Assembly: GCA_009377535.1 (NCBI GenBank)
Contig: WHTV01000002.1
Span: forward strand, 52,352 to 116,351
Length of the DNA: 64,000 bases
Direction of reading: 5' to 3'
From: Kiloniellaceae bacterium
GTDB taxonomy: Bacteria > Pseudomonadota > Alphaproteobacteria > Kiloniellales > Kiloniellaceae
Positions 42,828 through 52,277 of this stretch are shown one piece after another. The first letter of the stretch is position 1. Every line of letters starts with the position of its first letter. The notes beneath the pieces were generated by a model that was not told the DNA's origin, searched no databases, and worked only from the letters and a program-made list of their open reading frames with translations. The position numbers and the translations under genes are program-made.

Positions 42828-45800
42828 CTAAGCCGGCTCCAGCACCATCACGAGGTCGTGGGGTTCGACGCGGTGGCCTGTGTGCGCGACCACCTCGGCG
42901 ATCTTGGCGTCCATGTCGGCGTAGACCGCCGTCTCCATCTTCATCGCCTCGATGGTGAACAGGCGGTCGCCCTGCTTCACCGCGCTGCCGGCATCGCAGA
43001 CGTTGACGATCATGCCAGGCATCGGCGCACCGACCTGCGTGGAGTCGGCGGCGTCGGCCTTGCGGCGGATCTTGCCGGAAGCCGCAATTGCCTTGTCGAG
43101 CACCTTCACGGTGCGCGGCTGGCCGTTCAGCTCGAAGAAGATGGTGCGCTGGCCGTCGTCGTCGGCATCGCTTGTGGCGAGGAAGGAGACGATGAGGATC
43201 TTGCCGCGCTCGATCTCCACCGCAATCTCCTGGCCCGGCTCCATGCCGTAGAAGTAGACGGGCGTCGGCAGCACCGAGGTATCGCTGTAGGCGCGGCGGT
43301 GGGTGGCGTAGTCGACGAAGACCTCCGGATACATCAGGTAGGAGGACAGCTCCCGCTCGCTGATGTGGCGACGCGCCTTCTTCTCCGCCTCCTTGCGGGC
43401 GGCGGCGAGGTCGGCCGGCGCCAGCAGGGCACCGCGCCGCTCTGTCAGCGGCTTCTCGCCTTTCAGGATCTTCTTCTGCAGCGCCTGCGGGAAGCCGCCG
43501 TGGGGCTGGCCCACCTCGCCGCGGAAGAGGGCGATGACCGAGGCCGGGAAGGCGATCTCCTTCTTCGGGTTCTCGATGTCCTCCGGCGTCAGGCCGTTGG
43601 ACACCATGTAGAGCGCCAGATCGCCGACCACCTTGGAAGTCGGCGTCACCTTCACGATGTCGCCGAACAGCCGGTTCACTTGGGCGTAGGCCTTCTCCAC
43701 CTCGGGCCACTTCAACGCCAGACCGAGGGAGCGCGCCTGTTCCTGCAGGTTGGTGAACTGGCCGCCCGGCATGCCGTGGTCGTAGACCGAGGAGGCGCCG
43801 GCGCGCATCTCGCTCTCGAAGGGCCGGTAGTAGCGCCGCACGCCCTCCCAGTAGATCGAGAGCTGGCGCAGCGCGCCGTGCGGCAGGCCGGGGTCGCGCG
43901 CGCTGCCTTCCAGGGCCGCGGCGATGGAGCCGAGGTTGGGCTGCGAGGTCAGGCCGCTCATGGCATCGATGGCCGCATCGGCCGCATCGACGCCGGCCTC
44001 CGCCGCCGCCAGCACCGAGGCCGCCGAGATGCCGGAGGTGTCGTGGGTGTGGAAGTGCAACGGAATGCCGACCTCCTGCTTCAGGGTCTCGACCAGCAGG
44101 CGCGCGGCGGCCGGCTTGCAGAGGCCGCCCATGTCCTTGATGCCGAGGATGTGGGCGCCGGCGGCCTCCAGTTCCTTGGCCAGCTTCACGTAGTAGTCGA
44201 GGGTGTACTTGGTCTCCTGCGGGCTCGCGAGATCGCCGGTGTAGCAGATCGCCGCCTCGCAGAGCTTGCCGGCATCGCGGATGGCGTCGATGGAGACGCG
44301 CATGTTCTCCACCCAGTTCAGCGAGTCGAAAACCCGGAAGAGATCTATCCCGGCCTCGGCCGCGCAGGCGATGAAGTGCTGCACCACGTTGTCGGGGTAG
44401 TTGGAATAGCCGACGCCGTTGGAGCCGCGCGTCAGCATCTGCAGCAGGATGTTCGGCACCGCCTCGCGCAGGTCGGCGAGGCGCTGCCAGGGGTCCTCCT
44501 TGAGAAATCGCATGGCGACGTCGAAGGTGGCGCCGCCCCAGCATTCCAGCGAGAAGAGCTCCGGCAGCAGGCGGGCGTAGTGCGGCGCCGGCGCGACGAT
44601 GTCGAAGGAGCGCATGCGGGTGGCGAAGAGCGACTGGTGGGCGTCGCGCATGGTGGTGTCGGTGATCAGCAGCCGCTTTTCTTCCAGCATCCACCGGGCG
44701 AAGCGCTCCGGCCCCAGCTCGTCGAGCTTCTGCTTGCTGCCGGGGCGCGGGTCCTGCAGGGCCTCGCCGGGCGTCACCTCCGGCAGCACCGCCGGCGGCA
44801 TCGGTCCGGGCGCCGGCCGACCTTCGACCTCCGGGTTGCCGTTCACGATGACGTCGCCGATGTAGGTCAGCAGGCGCGTGGCGCGGTCGCGACGGCGGTG
44901 GAACTGGAAGAGCTCCGGCGTCTGGTCGATGAAGCGCGTGGTCGCCTCGCCGCTCTGGAACTTCGGATGCCCAATGACCGCCTCGAGAAACCAGAGATTT
45001 GTCGCCACGCCGCGGATGCGGAACTCGCGCAGCGCCCGGTCCATGCGCGCCGTCGCCTCCGCCGCGGTCGGCGCCCAGGCCGTGACCTTCTCCAGCAGCG
45101 AGTCGTAAAAGGGCGTGATGAGCGCGCCGGAATAGGCCGTGCCGCCGTCCAGCCGGATGCCGAAGCCGGTGGCGCCGCGATAGGCAGTGATGCGCCCGTA
45201 GTCGGGGATGAACTTGTTCAGCGGATCTTCGGTGGTGATGCGGCACTGCAGGGCGTGGCCGTCGAGGCGCAGTTGATGCTGCGCCGGCACGCCGCTCTCC
45301 GGCTCGCCGATGCGCGCGCCGGCTGAGATGCGGATCTGCGCCTTCACCAGATCGACGCCGGTGACCTCCTCGGTTACCGTGTGCTCGACCTGAATGCGCG
45401 GGTTCACCTCGATGAAGTAGAGCTGGTCGGTCTCCGCATCCATGAGGAACTCGACCGTGCCGGCGCAGACGTAGCGGGCCGCCTGGGCCAGCCGCACGGC
45501 GGCGTCGCAGAGCTCCGCCCGCTTGGCCTCGCTGAGATAGGGCGCCGGCGCGCGCTCGACGATCTTCTGGTTGCGCCGCTGCATGGAGCAGTCGCGCTCG
45601 AAGAGGTGGATGATGTTGCCGTGGCGGTCGCCGAGGATCTGCACCTCCACGTGGCGGGCCTGGCGCACCAGCTTTTCCAGGAAGATCTCGTCGTTGCCGA
45701 AGGCGGCCTTGGCCTCGCGCCGGCCTGCGGCGATCTGCTCGTGCAGCTCACCGGGGCTCTCGATGACGCGCATGCCGCGCCCGCCGCCGCCCCAGCTCGC

Positions 45801-46322
45801 CTTGGCCATGATGGGATAGCCGACCCCTTCGGCGAGCCTTTCCACCTCCGCCTTGTCGTGCGGCAGCGCGCCGGTTGCCGGCATGACCGGGATGCCCGCC
45901 GTTTCGGCCAGCGCCCTTGCCGCCACCTTGGAGCCGAAGCTGCGCATGACCTCCGGCTTGGGGCCGATGAAGGTGATGCCGGCCTTCAGGCAGGCCTCCG
46001 CGAAGTCCGGGTTCTCCGAGAGAAAGCCGTAGCCGGGATGGATGGCGTCGGCCCGCGCGTCGTGGGCCACTCGCAGGATGTCGTCGATGTCGAGGTAGGC
46101 GGCCACCGGCTCCTTACCCTTGCCGACCAGGAAGGACTGGTCCGCCTTGAAGCGGTGCAGCGCGAAGCGGTCCTCGTGGGAGAAGATCGCCACCGTGCGG
46201 ATGCCGAGCTCGCTGGCCGCGCGCAGCACGCGGATGGCGATCTCGCTGCGGTTGGCCACCAGAATCTTGCGGAAGGGCGGGGCGCCGGAAAGCTTCTGGG
46301 TGCCGCTCTGGGTCGGGCTCAA
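42828..46322 (-). CDS. pyc: Pyruvate carboxylase
   Basis: Pyruvate carboxylase makes oxaloacetate from pyruvate, bicarbonate and ATP, refilling the TCA cycle. The 1164-residue chain has the N-terminal biotin carboxylase domain (FRKILVANRSEIAIRVLRAASELGIRT; ATP-grasp GGGGRGM), the carboxyltransferase domain (DTTMRDAHQSLFATRMRSFD near residue 555; SHDTSGI-like FHTHDTSGIS), and a C-terminal biotinyl domain with the lysine in EAMKMET near residue 1124. The start is TTG after AGGGGGACGCAGGA; no other in-frame start was seen. The promoter upstream overlaps a palindrome and shares a motif with the mutase promoter. Confidence 0.97.
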   Translation of the reverse strand: MSPTQSGTQKLSGAPPFRKILVANRSEIAIRVLRAASELGIRTVAIFSHEDRFALHRFKADQSFLVGKGKEPVAAYLDIDDILRVAHDARADAIHPGYGFLSENPDFAEACLKAGITFIGPKPEVMRSFGSKVAARALAETAGIPVMPATGALPHDKAEVERLAEGVGYPIMAKASWGGGGRGMRVIESPGELHEQIAAGRREAKAAFGNDEIFLEKLVRQARHVEVQILGDRHGNIIHLFERDCSMQRRNQKIVERAPAPYLSEAKRAELCDAAVRLAQAARYVCAGTVEFLMDAETDQLYFIEVNPRIQVEHTVTEEVTGVDLVKAQIRISAGARIGEPESGVPAQHQLRLDGHALQCRITTEDPLNKFIPDYGRITAYRGATGFGIRLDGGTAYSGALITPFYDSLLEKVTAWAPTAAEATARMDRALREFRIRGVATNLWFLEAVIGHPKFQSGEATTRFIDQTPELFQFHRRRDRATRLLTYIGDVIVNGNPEVEGRPAPGPMPPAVLPEVTPGEALQDPRPGSKQKLDELGPERFARWMLEEKRLLITDTTMRDAHQSLFATRMRSFDIVAPAPHYARLLPELFSLECWGGATFDVAMRFLKEDPWQRLADLREAVPNILLQMLTRGSNGVGYSNYPDNVVQHFIACAAEAGIDLFRVFDSLNWVENMRVSIDAIRDAGKLCEAAICYTGDLASPQETKYTLDYYVKLAKELEAAGAHILGIKDMGGLCKPAAARLLVETLKQEVGIPLHFHTHDTSGISAASVLAAAEAGVDAADAAIDAMSGLTSQPNLGSIAAALEGSARDPGLPHGALRQLSIYWEGVRRYYRPFESEMRAGASSVYDHGMPGGQFTNLQEQARSLGLALKWPEVEKAYAQVNRLFGDIVKVTPTSKVVGDLALYMVSNGLTPEDIENPKKEIAFPASVIALFRGEVGQPHGGFPQALQKKILKGEKPLTERRGALLAPADLAAARKEAEKKARRHISERELSSYLMYPEVFVDYATHRRAYSDTSVLPTPVYFYGMEPGQEIAVEIERGKILIVSFLATSDADDDGQRTIFFELNGQPRTVKVLDKAIAASGKIRRKADAADSTQVGAPMPGMIVNVCDAGSAVKQGDRLFTIEAMKMETAVYADMDAKIAEVVAHTGHRVEPHDLVMVLEPA

Positions 46323-46366
46323 ATCCTGCGTCCCCCTGTCACCTCTGCCCCTTAAGTCATAGGAGC

Positions 46367-46402
46367 GCGTTCGTCTTATTGCAGTGCAGTATAGACGAAC
46401 GC
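46367..46402. promoter_or_regulatory. Large palindrome over the pyc promoter
   Basis: GCGTTCGTCT and AGACGAACGC form a perfect 10/10 inverted repeat around a 16-base spacer that includes the -10 box and TGCAGTGCA. Its position over the promoter suggests a repressor operator. Confidence 0.55.
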
Positions 46403-46417
46403 CGCGGGGAGACCCAA
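46388..46417 (-). promoter_or_regulatory. Predicted promoter of pyc
   Basis: TTGGGT and TATACT are 18 bases apart on the minus strand. The -10 fits consensus at five of six positions; the leader to the start codon is about 60 bases. Confidence 0.5.
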
Positions 46418-46495
46418 GGGCGACTTTGGCCGTATTGCCAGACCACTGGGTTCACGGAGCCCGGAGGCGGAAGACAACGGCGGAAGGCAGGCGCT

Positions 46496-46569
46496 TGGAG
46501 CGGGTAGCGGGAATCGAACCCGCGCGTTCAGCATGGGAAGCTGACAGGCTACCATTACATCATACCCGC
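46496..46569 (-). tRNA. tRNA-Gly (anticodon CCC)
   Basis: The minus strand folds as a full cloverleaf: acceptor GCGGGTA/TACCCGC (7 bp), anticodon stem TCAGC/GCTGA with loop TTCCCAT, T-arm GCGGG-TTCGATT-CCCGC, and an encoded CCA end (TCCA). The anticodon CCC reads GGG. It is 74 bases including CCA. Confidence 0.95.
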
Positions 46570-46604
46570 CCGGGGCAGGGGCGGTCGCACCGCCTCCGGC
46601 CTTA

Positions 46605-46633
46605 GGATTAGTCAGCGCCCCGGCCGGATGCAA
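46605..46633 (-). promoter_or_regulatory. Predicted promoter of tRNA-Gly
   Basis: TTGCAT and TAATCC are separated by 17 bases on the minus strand, about 35 bases upstream of the tRNA, leaving a short GC-rich 5' leader. Confidence 0.45.
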
Positions 46634-46828
46634 GGGGTTTTGCCGGCTTGCTGCCGATCGACGAATGACTGCAAAAAGCATCCCGAGGCGCGCTTGATCC
46701 GCAGCACACTCGCGACCATCTGAAGAGGCATAGGGAAAGTGCAGAGGGAGAGCGGTCGGTTGCCGGTGACTTCCGGCCGCTCTCCTCCCTTCGATCTGCC
46801 GGTAAGGCTCGCGCAAAGGCATTCTCTG

Positions 46829-46990
46829 ATGGCCAAGAGCACTCCGAAGCGGGACGACAAGCAAAACGGCGGCGCACCGAAGCCGCGCCCCAAAGCGCAA
46901 CCGGTCGAGGACCAGCCCAAGCTCGACATCGTCGAAGAGGCCGGCAAGGAGTCTTTCCCGGCCAGCGATCCGCCGCCCTGGACACCCTGA
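46829..46990 (+). CDS. Small hydrophilic protein with ESFPASDPP motif
   Basis: This 53-residue protein is rich in Lys, Pro and Asp (MAKSTPKRDDKQNGGAPKPRPKAQ) and ends in KLDIVEEAGKESFPASDPPPWTP. The terminal EA.KESFPASDPP.WT segment recurs in many small proteins of proteobacteria, so the ORF is likely a real gene despite its size. It is probably unstructured and soluble; its function is unknown. It lies 195 bases before the Do-protease gene in the same direction. Confidence 0.7.
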   Translation: MAKSTPKRDDKQNGGAPKPRPKAQPVEDQPKLDIVEEAGKESFPASDPPPWTP

Positions 46991-47185
46991 GCCGCCGAGC
47001 GTTTCTCGAGCTGGGCCGGCGGCCAGGCACCGGCGCAGCAATCCCCCTTGATGGAACCATGACAGCGAGTTCATGAAGCTGAAAGGGTAACGCCTGTGCG
47101 GCCTTCCTATCTTCCCGGGACAGGCTGCCGGTCCCTGCGCCGCAGCCTCCGGGAGTACCGAGAGTTAACACAAGGGAGATCGAAC

Positions 47186-48652
47186 ATGTCGCTGATTGCA
47201 GCCTCACAGCGTCGCGGGGCCGGTCTGGTCGCAGCCGCCACCTTGATGTGGAGCGGCCTGGCCCTGGCCGCCCCGGCGCCGGAAAGCTTTTCCGGCCTGG
47301 CCAAGGAGGTCAGCCCGGCGGTGGTCAACATCGCCTCGACCCAGGAAGCGCGCGGGCCTCAGGGCGCCGCGCCCGGCATGCCCTTCGACCTCCCCGAAGG
47401 CTCGCCCTTCCAGGAATTCTTCGAACAGTTCCGCCAGCAGTTCGGCGACCAGGGCCAGCCGCAGCCGGCACCGCGGAGCGCCACCGCGCTGGGCTCCGGC
47501 TTCATCATCGATCCGGCGGGCTACGTGGTGACCAACAACCACGTCATCGACGGCGCCAGCGAGGTGAGCGTCCGCCTGGGCGACGACAGCACCTACCCCG
47601 CGGAAGTCGTCGGCAGCGATCCGCAGACCGATCTGGCACTGCTGAAGATCGACGCCGGCAAGCCGCTGCCGGCGCTGGAGTTCGGCAATTCCGACGCGGC
47701 GGAGGTCGGCGACTGGGTGATGGCCGTCGGCAATCCCTTCGGTCTCGGCGGCACTGTGACCGCCGGCATCATCTCGGCGCGCGGCCGCAACATCCAGGCC
47801 GGGCCCTATGACGACTTCCTGCAGGTCGACGCCTCCATCAACCGCGGCAACTCCGGCGGCCCGCTGTTCGATCTCGAGGGCAAGGTGATCGGCGTGAACA
47901 CCGCGATCTACTCGCCCAACGGGGGCAGCGTCGGCATCGGCTTCGCCACCCCCTCCAACATGGTGAAGTCCGTGGTCGCGCAGCTCCGCGAGAGCGGCTC
48001 GGTCGAGCGCGGCTGGCTCGGCGTGCAGATCCAGAACGTGACGCCGGATCTGGCCGAGGCGCTCGGCCTCGACGAGGCCGCGGGCGCCATCGTCGCCGCG
48101 GTGACGCCGGACAGCCCGGCCGAGCAAGCCGGCGTCAGGTCGGGTGACGTCATTCTCGACTTCGCCGGCCAGGACATCTCGGACGGTCGCGAACTGGCCC
48201 GTGTTGTGGCGCAGCAACCGGCCGACAGCGAGGCCGAGATGAACGTCTGGCGCGACGGCAAGGCGCAGGCCCTCAGCGTGACGACCGGACGCCAGCCGGC
48301 CGCCGATCAGCTCGCCGAATCCGCCGCGCCGACGACGCCGGGCGGCAGCTACCGTTCCTCCGCGCTGGATGCCCAGCTGGCGGCCCTGACGCCGGAGCTG
48401 CGCGCCCGCTACGGCATCACGGAAGATGCCGAGGGCGTCCTGGTACTCGACATCCAGGAAGGCTCAGTCTTCGAGGAAAGCCTGCGCCCGGGCGACATCA
48501 TCCGCAAGGTGGAGGGAACGACGGTGACCGCCCCGCAGCAGATCGAGCGCCTCGTCGATGAGGCCCGCTCCACGTCGAAGAAAGCCGTGCTGATGCTGGT
48601 CAGCCGCAACGGCGCCGATCTCTTCCTCGGCCTCAAGCTCAGCGTCGCCTAG
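47186..48652 (+). CDS. Do-family serine endopeptidase (DegP/DegQ/MucD type)
   Basis: This is a 488-residue periplasmic protease/chaperone. A signal peptide (GLVAAATLMWSGLALAAPA) is followed by a trypsin-like domain with the His in VVTNNHVID near residue 118, Asp in TDLALL near 149 and Ser in RGNSGGPLF near 222. Two PDZ domains follow (about 275-360 and 390-480). It degrades or refolds damaged envelope proteins. A response regulator and histidine kinase follow in the same orientation, so the protease may be a target or feedback element of that system. Confidence 0.95.
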   Translation: MSLIAASQRRGAGLVAAATLMWSGLALAAPAPESFSGLAKEVSPAVVNIASTQEARGPQGAAPGMPFDLPEGSPFQEFFEQFRQQFGDQGQPQPAPRSATALGSGFIIDPAGYVVTNNHVIDGASEVSVRLGDDSTYPAEVVGSDPQTDLALLKIDAGKPLPALEFGNSDAAEVGDWVMAVGNPFGLGGTVTAGIISARGRNIQAGPYDDFLQVDASINRGNSGGPLFDLEGKVIGVNTAIYSPNGGSVGIGFATPSNMVKSVVAQLRESGSVERGWLGVQIQNVTPDLAEALGLDEAAGAIVAAVTPDSPAEQAGVRSGDVILDFAGQDISDGRELARVVAQQPADSEAEMNVWRDGKAQALSVTTGRQPAADQLAESAAPTTPGGSYRSSALDAQLAALTPELRARYGITEDAEGVLVLDIQEGSVFEESLRPGDIIRKVEGTTVTAPQQIERLVDEARSTSKKAVLMLVSRNGADLFLGLKLSVA

Positions 48653-48835
48653 GTTTCCCGTCCCCCCTGGGAACCTGCCCTCCCGATGCTGGGCGCGCAG
48701 GGCCGTTCGGCAACCGCCGGACGGCCCTGCGCCTGTCTCGAGGACCCGCCGGCGAGGGCAAGAGAGCTTGCACCTGCGATGCCGCAACCCCCATATAGGA
48801 CCGACCAAGAGCGCCACACCGCCTGGCCGCATCCA

Positions 48836-49528
48836 ATGAGCGACGGATCGATGCGTATCCTGGTCATCGAAGACGACAAGAAGACTGCCGACTACATCCT
48901 GAAGGGCCTCGCCGAGTGCGGCTACACCGCCGACTGGGCGCCCGACGGCCACGCCGGCCTGCACCAGGCCACCAGTGGCAAGTATGACGCCGTGGTGGTC
49001 GACCGCATGTTGCCGGGGGTCGACGGCCTGGCCATCGTGAAGGCGCTGCGCGCGGCGGAGATCGGCGTGCCGGTGCTGATCCTCAGCGCGCTGGCGCATG
49101 TCGACGAGCGGGTCACCGGCCTGCGGGCCGGCGGCGACGACTATCTCTCCAAGCCCTTCGCTTTCTCCGAGCTGCATGCCCGGCTGGAGGCGCTGCTGCG
49201 CCGGCCGCGCGCCATCACCCAGCAGACTCAGTTGCAGGTCGAGGACCTAGTGATGGACCTGCTGACCCGCAAGGTGACCCGCGCCGGCAGGTCCATCGAC
49301 CTCAGGCCGCAGGAGCTCAAGCTCCTGGAGTATCTCATGCGCCATGCCGGCGAGGTGGTCACCCGCACGATGCTCTTCGAGGGCGTGTGGGATTTCCACT
49401 TCGACCCGCAGACCAATGTGGTCGACGTCCACATCAGCCGCCTGCGCCAGAAGATCGACAAGGGCTTCGGCAAGCCGCTGATCCATACCCACCGCGGGGG
49501 TGGCTACTGTATCGGCCCAGACTCCTAG
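48836..49528 (+). CDS. OmpR-family response regulator
   Basis: This 230-residue regulator has a receiver domain with acidic pocket VIEDD, phospho-acceptor Asp in VVVDRMLPGVDG near residue 55 and the Lys in YLSKPFAFSEL. A C-terminal winged helix follows (RSIDLRPQELKLLEYLMRHAGEVVTRTMLFEGVWDFHFDPQTNVVDVHISRLRQKIDKGFGKPLIHTHRGGGY). A start at 48851 (MRILVIEDD) is equally possible. The histidine kinase gene begins three bases after its stop. Sequence pattern (GVWDFHFDPQTNVVDVHI) is like copper/heavy-metal or CpxR-type regulators. Confidence 0.95.
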   Translation: MSDGSMRILVIEDDKKTADYILKGLAECGYTADWAPDGHAGLHQATSGKYDAVVVDRMLPGVDGLAIVKALRAAEIGVPVLILSALAHVDERVTGLRAGGDDYLSKPFAFSELHARLEALLRRPRAITQQTQLQVEDLVMDLLTRKVTRAGRSIDLRPQELKLLEYLMRHAGEVVTRTMLFEGVWDFHFDPQTNVVDVHISRLRQKIDKGFGKPLIHTHRGGGYCIGPDS

Positions 49529-49531
49529 CCG

Positions 49532-50899
49532 ATGCACAGGCTGGTCCAGACGTCGATCTTCCGGATCGCACTGCTCTATCTGCTGCTGCTGGGCGCCACC
49601 CTCGCGGTGCTGCTCGGCTTCATCTACTGGTCTACCGCCGGCCTCATCGAGCGCCAGAACGACGAGACCGTGCAGGCGGAAATCCGTGGCCTCGCCGAGC
49701 AGTACCGCGATGAGGGACTGGTGCGCCTGATGGAGGTGATCCACGAGCGCAGCGGGCCGCGCGGCACCCCACAGAACGTCTACCTGCTGACCGGGCCGGG
49801 CCTGCAGCCGCTGGCCGGCAACCTGGCCGACTGGCCGGCCGCCGCCTCCGAGCAGGAGGGCTGGCTGGAGGTCGAGCTGGCGCGGCGCGACGACCCCTCC
49901 GACGGACCGCACGTCATCCGCGGCCGCGCCTTCGACCTGGCCGGCGGCTATCGCCTCTTCGTCGGACGCGACACCGTGGAGCGCGCCGACTTCCGCGGCA
50001 TCGTCGCCGGCGCCCTGGCCTGGGCGGTGCTGCCCGCCGTTGCCCTGGGACTTCTCGGCGGCGCCCTCATCGGCCGCTACAGCCTCGCCCGCGTCGACTC
50101 GGTGCGCGCTGCCAGCGAGGACATCGTGCGCGGCGACCTCTCCCGGCGCGTTCCGCTGACGGGCAGCGGCGACGAGTTCGACCGCCTGGCCGCCACCATC
50201 AACGCGATGCTGGCGCGCATCGAGACGCTGATGGGCGGCATGCGGCTGGTCACCGACAGCCTGGCGCATGACCTGCGCAGTCCGCTGACCCGCGCCAGGG
50301 GCGCCATCGAGATGGCGCTGCGCCGCCACCAGGACGCCGAATCCTACCGCCAGGCCCTGGAGCAGACCGCCGCCGAACTAGAGACCATCCTGCGCACCTT
50401 CGATGCACTCATCAACATTGCTCAGGCGGAGGCCGGGCTCAACCGACTGACCCTCGGCGAGCTCGACCTCACGGCCCTGGCGCGGGACCTCCTGGAGGTC
50501 TATCAGCCGATCGCCGAGGAGGCCGGATTGGAATTCAGCGGCGAGATCGCCGCGGACGTCGTCATCCGGGGCCATCGCCAGCTGCTCGGCCAGGCGGTCG
50601 CCAACCTGCTCGACAACGCCGTGAAGTACAGCCCGCCCGGCGGCCGCATCAGCCTGACCCTCGCCACAACCGGCGACGGCGCGGCGCTCAGCGTTGCCGA
50701 CAGCGGCCCGGGCATTCCCGCCGCAGACCGCGAGCGCGTGCTGCAGCGCTTCGTGCGTCTCGACGACAGCCGGGCGACGCCGGGCAGCGGGCTGGGCCTC
50801 AGCCTGGTCGCCGCCGTGGCAAAACTGCACGACGTCGACCTGGCGCTCGACGACAACGCGCCGGGCCTGCGGGTGACCTTCGCCTTCCCCGCCGCGTGA
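49532..50899 (+). CDS. Membrane histidine kinase (HAMP type)
   Basis: The 455-residue kinase has two membrane helices (FRIALLYLLLLGATLAVLLGFIYW and GIVAGALAWAVLPAVALGLLGGALIG) flanking a periplasmic sensor of about 120 residues. A HAMP segment, H-box TDSLAHDLRSPLTRARGAIEMAL with the phospho-His near residue 245, and ATPase motifs follow: N-box LLDNAVKYSPPGG, G1 DSGPGIP and G2 GSGLGLSL. It is the partner of the adjacent OmpR regulator. Together with the Do protease upstream it looks like an envelope-stress system. Confidence 0.95.
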   Translation: MHRLVQTSIFRIALLYLLLLGATLAVLLGFIYWSTAGLIERQNDETVQAEIRGLAEQYRDEGLVRLMEVIHERSGPRGTPQNVYLLTGPGLQPLAGNLADWPAAASEQEGWLEVELARRDDPSDGPHVIRGRAFDLAGGYRLFVGRDTVERADFRGIVAGALAWAVLPAVALGLLGGALIGRYSLARVDSVRAASEDIVRGDLSRRVPLTGSGDEFDRLAATINAMLARIETLMGGMRLVTDSLAHDLRSPLTRARGAIEMALRRHQDAESYRQALEQTAAELETILRTFDALINIAQAEAGLNRLTLGELDLTALARDLLEVYQPIAEEAGLEFSGEIAADVVIRGHRQLLGQAVANLLDNAVKYSPPGGRISLTLATTGDGAALSVADSGPGIPAADRERVLQRFVRLDDSRATPGSGLGLSLVAAVAKLHDVDLALDDNAPGLRVTFAFPAA

Positions 50900-51022
50900 C
50901 CGCTGCCGGGTTGCGGCCAATAAACACCGCGTGATCGCCGCCGCGCCTCGGGTGACAGGTCGTGGCGCGCCCTGTAGACTCTCCCTTGCCTCTTTGTGGG
51001 TGAAAAAGGGAGATTGCCAAGG

Positions 51023-52252
51023 ATGATCCGCCGCCGCCTGCCGGTCTTTTCCATGCTGCTTGCCGCTCTGGCCACGGCGTCGGGCCTCTGCGCCGCCGCG
51101 GCCCAGGCGGCGGAGACGCGGCCCTGGGCGGAGATCCTCAAGGCCGCCGAAGGCCAGACCGTCTACTGGAACGCCTGGGGCGGCGACGAGCGCATCAATG
51201 CCTATATCGCCTGGGTCCGCGACCAGGTGAAGCAGAACTTCAGCATCGACCTCCAGCACGTGAAGCTGACCGACACCGCCGATGCGGTCTCCCGTGTGCT
51301 GGCCGAACGCGCCGCCGGCAAGAAGGAAGACGGCGCCATCGATCTCATCTGGATCAATGGCGAGAACTTCGCCGCCATGAAAGACAAGCAGCTGCTCTAC
51401 GGGCCTTTCACGAAGGTGCTGCCGAACTTCGATCTGGTCGACTTCGACAACAAGCCCAGCACCCTGGTGGACTTCACCGTGCCGACCGAGGGCTACGAGG
51501 CGCCCTGGGGCATGGCCAAGCTGAACTTCATCTACGACTCGGCGCGCGTCGAAAAAACGCCCGGATCGATTCCCGAATTGCTGGACTGGGCCAAGACGTA
51601 CCCCGGCCGCTTCACCTATCCGGCGCCGCCGGATTTCCTCGGCAGCACCTTCCTCAAGCAGGTGCTGATCGAGCTGGCGCCCGATCCCGCCTTCCTGCAG
51701 GCGCCGGTGGAAAACGACTCCCAGGTGGAACAAGTAGCCCGCCCGCTGTGGCAATACCTGGACGCCCTGCATCCCCACCTCTGGCGCGGCGGCAAGGGCT
51801 TCCCGGCCAGCGGCCCCGCGCAGCGCCAGCTGCTCGACGACGGCGAGGTCGACATCACCCTCTCCTTCTATCCCTCGGAAGCCTCCTCGGCGATCGCCAA
51901 CGACCTACTGCCCGAGACGGCGCGCACCTTCGTGCTCGACAAGGGCACGATCGGCAACACCCACTTCGTCGCCATCCCCTTCAACGCCAAGGCCGTGGAA
52001 GGCGCGCTGGTGGTGACCAACTTTCTGATGAGCCCCAAGGCCCAGGCGGTGAAGCAGTCTCCGGAAGCCTGGGGCGACGACACCGTGCTGGCCCTGTCCA
52101 AGCTCAGCGACGGCGACCGTCAGCTTTTCGCCACTCTGCCGCGCGGCGACGCCACGCTGTCGCCGGAAGAACTCGGGCCGACGCTGCTCGAACCGCACCC
52201 TTCCTGGATGACGCGCATCGAGGCGGAGTGGCAGCAGCGCTACGCCCGCTGA
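51023..52252 (+). CDS. ABC transporter substrate-binding protein (YnjB-like)
   Basis: This 409-residue periplasmic protein has a signal peptide (LPVFSMLLAALATASGLCAAAAQAAE) and a type 2 binding fold of the YnjB/ThiB-like class (GQTVYWNAWGGDERINAYIAWVRDQVKQNF … VPTEGYEAPWGMAKLNFIYDS). The YnjB group has no firm substrate; thiamine-, sulfur- or iron-related ligands have been proposed by similarity. ATG 51023 follows an AAGG box. A permease and an ATPase follow as one operon. Confidence 0.92.
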   Translation: MIRRRLPVFSMLLAALATASGLCAAAAQAAETRPWAEILKAAEGQTVYWNAWGGDERINAYIAWVRDQVKQNFSIDLQHVKLTDTADAVSRVLAERAAGKKEDGAIDLIWINGENFAAMKDKQLLYGPFTKVLPNFDLVDFDNKPSTLVDFTVPTEGYEAPWGMAKLNFIYDSARVEKTPGSIPELLDWAKTYPGRFTYPAPPDFLGSTFLKQVLIELAPDPAFLQAPVENDSQVEQVARPLWQYLDALHPHLWRGGKGFPASGPAQRQLLDDGEVDITLSFYPSEASSAIANDLLPETARTFVLDKGTIGNTHFVAIPFNAKAVEGALVVTNFLMSPKAQAVKQSPEAWGDDTVLALSKLSDGDRQLFATLPRGDATLSPEELGPTLLEPHPSWMTRIEAEWQQRYAR

Positions 52253-52277
52253 GACGGCGCTGAAGGAATCCCGCGGA

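Noticed and set aside
42541-45246. 901- and 822-codon ORFs within pyc in other frames
   Set aside because: Pyruvate carboxylase explains the region fully with all its catalytic motifs; the others are low-complexity Arg/Pro/His or Gly/Ala/Val shadows.
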